This document shows, piece after piece, positions 1 through 5,469 of a stretch of DNA of 5,469 nucleotides. The notes below the pieces were generated by a model, which did no database searches, was not told the origin of the DNA, and saw only the letters and a program-made list of their open reading frames with translations. Source of the DNA: Pseudomonadota bacterium. GTDB lineage: Bacteria > Desulfobacterota > Anaeroferrophillalia > Anaeroferrophillales > Tharpellaceae. Where the stretch lies: positions 1 to 5,469 of the forward strand of contig DAOWHJ010000046.1 in NCBI GenBank assembly GCA_030641485.1. The letters are read 5' to 3'. Within the stretch, counting starts at the first letter, position 1. The number at the start of each line of letters is the position of its first letter. Position numbers and translations under genes: made by a program.

Positions 1-1385
1 ATCGCCATTACAACTTCAACCAACCGTTCATCCGGAGCCCCAATACAAGCAACATCGTCGATATCAGGGTGTTCCATCAAGGCATCCTCGATCTCAACTG
101 GAAAGATATTTTCGCCACCACTGGTAATCATATCCTTTTTCCGGTCAACAATATAGTAGTAACCATCAGCATCAGTTTTCAAGAGATCACCAGTATAAAG
201 CCAACCATCTTTCAGGGTTGCTGTCGTCATCTCAGGGTTACCGAAATAACCCTGCATCATCCTCGGCGTCCGGAACGTTAACTCACCAACCTCACCTAAA
301 GGCACCTCTTCCCCGGCGAAATCGACCAGACAAGCTTCAACCCCGAAAGTCGGTTTGCCGATAGAACCGGGACGTTCCAGAACTTCTTCGGGATAGAGGT
401 TAAAAGTACCACCGCCACCACCTTCAGTGATACCATAGATATTTGAGACCTTACAAGGCAAGGTCCCAACCAAACGCTTCATAACGTCAAAAGGAACCGG
501 CTGAGCCCCGATTTCCATATATTTCCATGCTGAAAGGTCATAATCTTCAAGTTTTATATCGCCCCTATCTATAGCATTCAAAATGGCTATCGCAATCGGC
601 ACCACAAAGAGAACATCGGTGGCTTTCTCCGCCGCCATAGTTTCGATAATCCATTTGGGATCTTTAAGATCTCGCAGAATCGTTCCGGTTGCCCCTGTTG
701 CATAAAATGGAGCCCAGAGAAACATAGTCCCACTGTGATAAAGCGGCAAGAAGAAAAGATAATTGTCATTCTTACCGACACAATAGGTCATCCCATTACC
801 GATTGCTGTACTATTTATAGAAAAATGGGTATGGAGAACCGGTTTCGGTTTGCCCGTGGTCCCAGAAGTAAACATCATCGCCAAATCGGCATCAGCAGCA
901 ACCTCAACCAGGGCTTCACTGGTATCTTCGTACTGAGTTAAAACAGAGAAGTCGATCATGTCTGTACCAATTTCATCCCCGACACAGATATAATTCTTAA
1001 CGGTTGTCAACTCATCGCGTACTGGCTCAACCACCGATAAAAATTCTGACCCAAAAATGAAAACCTTAGGATCACAAACCTCAGCCGCATATTTTATATC
1101 ACTGCCAACAAAACGAAAATTGAGGGGCACTACCACCGCCCCCAGTTTAATGATAGCATAGTAACTGACCAACCATTCGAGGCTGTTATTCTGTAGATGC
1201 ATGACATAGTCACCAGACTTAACCTCAAGCTCTTTGCTCAAATAGTTGGCAACCCGGTTAATAGCTTCATTAAACGCTCGCCAGGTAAATGTACGGCGTT
1301 CACCGGTCGCCGGAGTGCGCTCAATCAAACAGATCTTTTCGGGCAGATTTCGGGCATGCAGACAAGCATAGTGGGCATAATTCAT
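1..1385 (-). CDS. AMP-forming acyl-CoA synthetase (class I adenylate-forming enzyme), C-terminus cut off by the window edge
   Basis: Reading the minus strand from the ATG at 1385-1383 gives 461 codons without a stop, running off the left edge. The family activates a carboxylic acid with ATP to an acyl-AMP and then transfers the acyl group to coenzyme A, normally in the cytoplasm. Visible motifs are the phosphate-binding loop TSGTTGKPK (residues 173-181), the YGITE motif (317-321) that contacts the adenylate, YTGD (397-400) with the ribose-binding Asp400, and the hinge DRKKDMI (414-420) followed by SGGENIFP (422-429). Family members are usually about 510-560 residues, so roughly 50-100 residues are missing, including the C-terminal motif with the catalytic lysine. 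The start is supported by an AAGGAG sequence upstream and by an N-terminus typical of the family. Two oddities are a proline where glycine usually follows the phosphate-loop PK (KPKPV) and five glycines in a row after YGITE (322-326). The family call is secure. The substrate (fatty, aromatic or other acid) cannot be decided from this sequence. Confidence 0.95.
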   Translation of the reverse strand, partial: MNYAHYACLHARNLPEKICLIERTPATGERRTFTWRAFNEAINRVANYLSKELEVKSGDYVMHLQNNSLEWLVSYYAIIKLGAVVVPLNFRFVGSDIKYAAEVCDPKVFIFGSEFLSVVEPVRDELTTVKNYICVGDEIGTDMIDFSVLTQYEDTSEALVEVAADADLAMMFTSGTTGKPKPVLHTHFSINSTAIGNGMTYCVGKNDNYLFFLPLYHSGTMFLWAPFYATGATGTILRDLKDPKWIIETMAAEKATDVLFVVPIAIAILNAIDRGDIKLEDYDLSAWKYMEIGAQPVPFDVMKRLVGTLPCKVSNIYGITEGGGGGTFNLYPEEVLERPGSIGKPTFGVEACLVDFAGEEVPLGEVGELTFRTPRMMQGYFGNPEMTTATLKDGWLYTGDLLKTDADGYYYIVDRKKDMITSGGENIFPVEIEDALMEHPDIDDVACIGAPDERLVEVVMA

Positions 1386-1573
1386 CGTTAAAACTCTCCT
1401 TAAAAGTCTAAATTTTCGAGCCTCTCAAACAGGCGCCTTTTTAATAATAAAACGAAAACAAAACATACGGGAAGCAATAACTATACTAAGGTGGTAAATA
1501 CTCGGATTGATTTCATACTGCCAAAAAGTGATCTCTCTTAGGAATTCAACTTTGATGGTATTGCAAGCAGAAA
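1386..1573 (-). promoter_or_regulatory. AT-rich intergenic spacer, possible promoter of the acyl-CoA synthetase gene
   Basis: This 188-bp spacer separates argJ from the downstream gene and contains no plausible ORF of its own. On the minus strand it has three weak promoter-like elements: TTGGCA (1524-1519, one mismatch to the sigma-70 -35 consensus) with a poor TATTTA 18 nt further on, TATAGT (1485-1480, one mismatch to the -10 consensus) and TATTAT (1449-1444, also one mismatch). Neither of the last two has a good -35 at 16-18 nt. A T-rich run lies around 1467-1441, and an 8-bp palindrome AGGCGCCT lies at 1431-1438. I see no GG-N10-GC pattern of a sigma-54 promoter in the region checked. The length and AT bias make an independent promoter plausible, but no single site is convincing. 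Confidence 0.3.
1396..1401 (-). promoter_or_regulatory. Ribosome binding site of the acyl-CoA synthetase gene
   Basis: The minus strand reads AAGGAG here, a near-perfect Shine-Dalgarno core, with 10 nt between it and the ATG at 1385. This spacing is slightly long but functional. It supports the 1385 start over downstream methionines such as the one at codon 62. Confidence 0.75.
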
Positions 1574-2782
1574 TTAACTCCTATAATCGGCGTTAATGGA
1601 GACATATTCGTGGGTGAGATCTGAGGTTAACAGGGTGAATTCATCTTCACCTGATTGGAGGTCAATTTTCACCGAAAATTCAGGCTTTTGCAAAACCGCA
1701 GCCCCATCTTCTTCTCGGTAGTGAGGATCACGAATCCCGCCACTGACAACCCTTACCTTGTCAAAACTGACATTAACTAATTCTGGCTCAATTTCAACTC
1801 CGGCATAGCCAACTGCAGCAATAATACGGCCCCAGTTGGCATCCTGACCGAAGAAAGCCGTTTTAACCAAGGCTGAATTTGCGACAGCACGACAAATTTT
1901 TTCCGCAGCAGCAGCATCAGGGGCACCACTAACAATAATTTCAACCGCTTTCGTCGCCCCTTCACCATCTTTAACAATCATTAAAGAGAGCTCTTGGGCT
2001 ACCTTGAGTAAGCCATCTTCCAAGGCTTCAAGATCGGACTCGCGAACCAAGGAACACCCAGAGACCCCATTAGCCAAAGCGAGTACGGTATCGTTAGTAC
2101 TCATGTCACCATCAACACTGATCCGATTAAAACTTCTGTCGACCACCCGTTTCAACATTGCCGACCAGGTTTCCAACTCAACTTCAGCGTCAGTCAAGAG
2201 GTAGGCAAGCATGGTTGCCATATTCGGATGAATCATTCCCGCGCCCTTGGCAACCCCGGTAATAATTATCACCCCCATACTGGTTTCAATCTCAACCCCA
2301 ACAATTTTCGGACTTTTATCGGTGGTCATAATTGCCTGAGCGGCACGCTGCAAAGCGGCATTACCAACCGCGTCCTTTTCAAGGTCACCAACGAGTAATT
2401 CAACCCCTTTGAGAATGGTTGTAACCGGCAAGGGCTCACCAATAACTCCGGTTGAGGAGATAAATGTTTGCGCCCGAGGAAGTTCCAAAACAGCACCTAA
2501 AACCTCAGCAACAGCTGCAACATCAACCTCACCCTGGTGCCCGGTACAAGCGTTGGCATTACCACTATTAATTAAAACTGCCTGGATTTTATCTCCTGCA
2601 GCAATCTGCTTTCGACCACAGAGTACCGGTGCCGCGGGGAAACGATTTTCCGTAAAAACTGCAGCAGCTGTCGCTGGACAATCACTCAACAATAGAGCTA
2701 AATCAAGCATATCAGCCGACTTCAAGCCACAATGAACCCCAGCAAAACGAAAACCGGCACAGATTTTTACATTCTCAAACAT
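1574..2782 (-). CDS. argJ: ArgJ, glutamate N-acetyltransferase / ornithine acetyltransferase, self-cleaving
   Basis: The complete 402-residue protein has the usual length for ArgJ. The enzyme moves the acetyl group from N-acetylornithine to glutamate, recycling it in the cyclic arginine pathway. Bifunctional forms also use acetyl-CoA to make N-acetylglutamate. Family signatures occur in order: GFRFAGVHCG (10-19), NSGNANACTG (72-81), the oxyanion-hole segment STGVIG (110-115), TTDKSPK (153-159), the cleavage site GMIHPNMATM (182-191), DGDMSTNDT (224-232), KDGEGATK (271-278), FFGQDANWGR (310-319) and the C-terminal HEYVSINADYRS. By family knowledge the precursor cuts itself between Ala189 and Thr190, and Thr190 becomes the N-terminal nucleophile of the beta chain. 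All expected residues are present, so the enzyme looks active. Sequence alone does not settle whether it is mono- or bifunctional. The ATG start has a GAGGAG 5 nt upstream. The gene lies 54 bp after secA on the same strand and is probably co-transcribed with it. Confidence 0.98.
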   Translation of the reverse strand: MFENVKICAGFRFAGVHCGLKSADMLDLALLLSDCPATAAAVFTENRFPAAPVLCGRKQIAAGDKIQAVLINSGNANACTGHQGEVDVAAVAEVLGAVLELPRAQTFISSTGVIGEPLPVTTILKGVELLVGDLEKDAVGNAALQRAAQAIMTTDKSPKIVGVEIETSMGVIIITGVAKGAGMIHPNMATMLAYLLTDAEVELETWSAMLKRVVDRSFNRISVDGDMSTNDTVLALANGVSGCSLVRESDLEALEDGLLKVAQELSLMIVKDGEGATKAVEIIVSGAPDAAAAEKICRAVANSALVKTAFFGQDANWGRIIAAVGYAGVEIEPELVNVSFDKVRVVSGGIRDPHYREEDGAAVLQKPEFSVKIDLQSGEDEFTLLTSDLTHEYVSINADYRS

Positions 2783-2836
2783 TATAACTCCTCACCTCAG
2801 GAGATTGTTATCAGGGCCTGCAAATAATAACCTAAC
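2783..2836 (-). other. secA-argJ intergenic gap
   Basis: These 54 bp hold the argJ ribosome binding site and little else. A weak 5-bp inverted pair (GTTAT at 2807-2811 with ATAAC at 2827-2831) surrounds the sequence CAGGGCCTG. There is no GC-rich stem followed by a T run, so no intrinsic terminator is apparent and readthrough from secA into argJ is the simplest reading. Confidence 0.6.
2788..2793 (-). promoter_or_regulatory. Ribosome binding site of argJ
   Basis: The minus strand reads GAGGAG with 5 nt between it and the ATG at 2782. This fixes the argJ start and shows that translation can initiate independently in the short secA-argJ gap. Confidence 0.75.
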
Positions 2837-5469
2837 TTATTTACCACAACATTTCTTAAATTTCTTCCCACTACCACAGGGACAGGACTCGTTACGACCA
2901 ACCTTTTGCCCCCCCACGACCGGCTTTTGCTTAGATTTTGCACCCTTCCCGTGGGATAACACAACCTCATTTTCCTTACGAGCCTGCTGATCAAGTGCCT
3001 CAACTTCCTCTTCCCGGGTCACTTGAACGTGAAAAAGCTGACCGATAACTTCTTCCTTAATCCGTTCAATCATATCAGAAAACATCTCGAAGCCTTCACG
3101 CTGGTATTCACGCAAAGGATCCTTCTGCCCATAACCGCGCAGGCCAATCCCCTCTTTCAGTTGGTCAATGGCGTAAAGATGATCTTTCCACAAACTATCG
3201 ATAGTATGGAGCAGAATAATCTTCTCCAACTGGCGCAGGGTTTCAGGCCCCATATCTTTTTCGCGCACACTATAGTTCTCTCGTACCAGCTCCTGCAAGC
3301 GGTCACTTAAACTCTCCGCATCCTCAATCAAAGCCAGTTCAGACCCTTCAGAAAGGTCAGCAGAGAGAGCAAACGTCCCCTGCAAACCAGCTGTCAACGA
3401 GTCATAATCCCACTCCGCCGGATTACGAGAACCAGCCGTCGCTGCCTCAAGCATCTCCTCAACAACATCTTCGGCATACTCAATAACCAAACCACGCAAA
3501 TCACTATTACCCAAAACCTCGCGCCTGAGAGAATAGACTGTTTCGCGCTGTTTGTTCATAACATCATCATACTCAAGCAACTGTTTACGGATATCAAAGT
3601 TATGGCCCTCAACCCGGCGCTGAGCATTTTCAATTGCTTTCGAAATCATCGAGTGTTCAATCGGCTCACCCTCTTCGATACCCAATGTGTCCATAACCTT
3701 GGCGATTCGCTCTGAGCCGAAAATCCGCATCAAATCATCTTCAAGGCTTAAGTGAAAACGTGAAGAACCGTGATCGCCCTGACGCCCGGAACGCCCTCTA
3801 AGCTGGTTATCGATACGCCGACTTTCGTGGCGCTCTGTCCCTAAGATATGCAAGCCTCCGGCAGCAAGAACTTCTTCCCGTTCGGCATCACACTGCTCTT
3901 TAAATTTGGCAATCACATGATCCCGCTCAGCCAAGCTCATTTCATCATTAAGTTTGGATTTCGCCATCATTTCGGGATTACCACCCAAAACAATATCCGT
4001 CCCTCGACCCGCCATATTGGTGGCAATAGTTACCGCTGCCTTACGCCCAGCCTGGGAGATGATTTCCGCCTCTTTCTCATGAAATTTGGCATTTAGAACC
4101 TCGTGTTTAACCCCCTTACGGCGCAAAACTTTTCCTAGATATTCGGAATCTTCAATCGAAATTGTGCCGACCAACACTGGCTGTCCGGTCTCGTGACAGG
4201 CAATAATCTCCTCAACCACCGCAGCATACTTCTCCTTACTGGTTTTAAAGATCACATCCGGATTATCTTTGCGGATCATTGGCTCATTGGTTGGGACAAC
4301 CACCACCGAGAGGTTGTAGGTCTGAGAAAACTCAACCGCCTCGGTATCAGCGGTCCCGGTCATCCCGCCCAGCTTATCGTACATCCTGAAGTAGTTCTGA
4401 AAAGTTACTGCGGCTAAAGTCTGATTTTCACGCTCAATTTTAGCATTTTCTTTGGCCTCCAAAGCTTGATGCAAACCATCACTATAGCGCCGTCCATCCA
4501 TCAAACGACCGGTAAATTCGTCAACGATAACAACCTTATTATCCTTAACCACATAATCGACATCACGTTTGAAAAGAACGTGGGCTTTTAGGGCCTGATT
4601 AACATGATGCAGGGTTTCGATCTGGGCCGGCTCATAGAGATTATTGACTTTTAAAAGCTCTTCAACATTAGCTACCCCGACATCAGTCAAAGTGACAGAA
4701 CGACTTTTCTCATCAAGGTCATAATCAACCGGTTCTTCAAGGGCCTGATTTTTCTGGACCAGTTTCCGTAATGCCTTATCAATGACATAGTACTTTTCCG
4801 TACTGTCATCGGTCGGGCCGGAGATAATCAGCGGAGTCCGGGCCTCATCAATCAAAATGCTGTCAACTTCATCGACAATTGCAAAACTGAGCGGTTTCTG
4901 CACATAATCATCAAGTGAAAATTTCATGTTATCACGCAGATAATCGAAACCAAACTCATTATTGGTACCATAAGTAATATCTGAGCCGTAGGCAGCTTGG
5001 CGCTCCTGATCATCCAAATCGTTCAGGATAACTCCGACTGAGAGCCCCAAGAACTCATACACCGTCCCCATCCAGGCAGCATCTCGACGAGCGAGATAAT
5101 CGTTAACGGTAACGACATGCACCCCCTTTCCGGTTAAAGCATTTAAGTAGACCGGCAACGTCGCCGCCAGGGTTTTACCCTCACCAGTCTTCATCTCAGC
5201 AATTTTACCATTATGGAGCACAATCCCGCCCATAATCTGTGAATCAAAATGACGCATCCCCAAAGTCCTGATCGCGGCCTCACGAACGACGGCGAAGGCC
5301 TCCGGCAACAGATCATCAATTTCTGCCGTACGATCATCAAGGCGTGCTTTAAACTCTGAAGTTTTCGCCTTGAGCTGATCATCAGAAAGCGATTTCAGAG
5401 CCGCTTCTTCCTGGTTCACCTGCTCCACCAACGACCGCATTGACTTTATTTCACGATCATTTTTACTGC
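2837..5469 (-). CDS. secA: SecA, preprotein translocase ATPase, extreme N-terminus cut off by the window edge
   Basis: SecA is the cytoplasmic and membrane-associated ATPase that pushes unfolded preproteins through SecYEG. Numbering from the methionine at 5440, the first nucleotide-binding domain has the Walker A sequence TGEGKT (85-90), TVNDYLARRD (111-120), the DEVD Walker B box (190-193) and DEARTPLIISGP (198-209). The preprotein-binding domain follows at about 210-355, then GMTGTADTE (359-367) and PTN (383-385). The second nucleotide-binding domain has NMAGRGTDI (475-483) and the arginine-finger motif QLRGRSGRQGD (546-556). The helical scaffold and two-helix finger include SLWKDHL (749-755) and LRGYGQKDP (767-775). 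The tail ends in a zinc-binding CxCx8CC motif (853-865). The frame stays open upstream of 5440 and reads SKNDREIKS, matching the E. coli segment SRNDRTLRR before Met21. The true start is therefore outside the window, about 11 residues further on, giving roughly 887 residues in all. No frameshift or missing catalytic residue is seen. Confidence 0.99.
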   Translation of the reverse strand, partial: SKNDREIKSMRSLVEQVNQEEAALKSLSDDQLKAKTSEFKARLDDRTAEIDDLLPEAFAVVREAAIRTLGMRHFDSQIMGGIVLHNGKIAEMKTGEGKTLAATLPVYLNALTGKGVHVVTVNDYLARRDAAWMGTVYEFLGLSVGVILNDLDDQERQAAYGSDITYGTNNEFGFDYLRDNMKFSLDDYVQKPLSFAIVDEVDSILIDEARTPLIISGPTDDSTEKYYVIDKALRKLVQKNQALEEPVDYDLDEKSRSVTLTDVGVANVEELLKVNNLYEPAQIETLHHVNQALKAHVLFKRDVDYVVKDNKVVIVDEFTGRLMDGRRYSDGLHQALEAKENAKIERENQTLAAVTFQNYFRMYDKLGGMTGTADTEAVEFSQTYNLSVVVVPTNEPMIRKDNPDVIFKTSKEKYAAVVEEIIACHETGQPVLVGTISIEDSEYLGKVLRRKGVKHEVLNAKFHEKEAEIISQAGRKAAVTIATNMAGRGTDIVLGGNPEMMAKSKLNDEMSLAERDHVIAKFKEQCDAEREEVLAAGGLHILGTERHESRRIDNQLRGRSGRQGDHGSSRFHLSLEDDLMRIFGSERIAKVMDTLGIEEGEPIEHSMISKAIENAQRRVEGHNFDIRKQLLEYDDVMNKQRETVYSLRREVLGNSDLRGLVIEYAEDVVEEMLEAATAGSRNPAEWDYDSLTAGLQGTFALSADLSEGSELALIEDAESLSDRLQELVRENYSVREKDMGPETLRQLEKIILLHTIDSLWKDHLYAIDQLKEGIGLRGYGQKDPLREYQREGFEMFSDMIERIKEEVIGQLFHVQVTREEEVEALDQQARKENEVVLSHGKGAKSKQKPVVGGQKVGRNESCPCGSGKKFKKCCGK

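Noticed and set aside
69..281. Plus-strand open frames opposite the acyl-CoA synthetase gene (also around 735-941 and 1197-1391).
   Set aside because: The minus strand here encodes an uninterrupted protein with all expected adenylation motifs, so the plus-strand frames are shadows.
1421..1445. GC-rich palindrome AGGCGCCT next to a T run, considered as an intrinsic terminator.
   Set aside because: The T run follows it on the plus strand, where there is no gene to terminate. The palindrome has no loop, and on the minus strand the alternative GCCT/AGGC stem is only 4 bp and lacks a following T tract.
1486..1541. Inverted pair CTAAG (1486-1490) and CTTAG (1537-1541) in the spacer, considered as an operator.
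   Set aside because: Five-base arms 46 nt apart are expected by chance in an AT-rich stretch.
2409..2735. A 108-codon open frame on the plus strand, antisense to argJ.
   Set aside because: It lies wholly inside a clearly conserved argJ. Its translation is low-complexity Ala/Ser/Thr, as expected from the complement of argJ codons, and it resembles no protein I know.
2805..2833. Possible hairpin in the secA-argJ gap (GTTAT/ATAAC arms around CAGGGCCTG).
   Set aside because: The arms are only 5 bp and AT-rich with a 15-nt loop, and the inner CAGG/CCTG arms are too close to fold. No T run follows on the minus strand.
3023..3310. A 95-codon open frame on the plus strand, antisense to the 3' part of secA.
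   Set aside because: It overlaps conserved SecA codons entirely and shows no recognisable motif or supporting context, so it is most likely a chance frame.

Overview
The window holds three genes, all on the minus strand. In transcription order from the right-hand edge they are secA (N-terminus cut off by the window edge), argJ (complete) and an AMP-forming acyl-CoA synthetase (C-terminus cut off by the left edge). Nearly every base is coding. The only gaps are 54 bp between secA and argJ and 188 bp between argJ and the synthetase gene. I see no RNA gene, mobile element, CRISPR array or tandem repeat, and no convincing intrinsic terminator.

Organism: these are bacterial housekeeping genes of moderate base composition, somewhat below 50% GC by eye. 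From memory, a secA-then-argJ order occurs in Geobacter and its relatives. Together with an acyl-CoA synthetase downstream, this makes a Desulfuromonadales/Desulfobacterota-type bacterium my best guess. It is only a guess: SecA and ArgJ are near-universal and no clade-specific marker is visible.

Layout: 5469-2837 encodes SecA, the ATPase motor of the general secretion pathway, with all helicase-type motifs and a zinc-binding C-terminal tail. 2782-1574 encodes ArgJ, which transfers acetyl groups in arginine biosynthesis and matures by self-cleavage. The short gap without a terminator suggests the two are co-transcribed. 1573-1386 is an AT-rich spacer that may carry a promoter for the last gene. 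1385-1 encodes 461 residues of a class I adenylate-forming acyl-CoA ligase of unknown substrate.

The three proteins have no obvious shared pathway: export, amino-acid synthesis and acyl activation. I read this as an ordinary chromosomal region and found no sign of an undescribed system. The points most worth checking are the glycine-rich segment in the synthetase active-site motif, the true upstream start of secA, and the promoter content of the 188-bp spacer.
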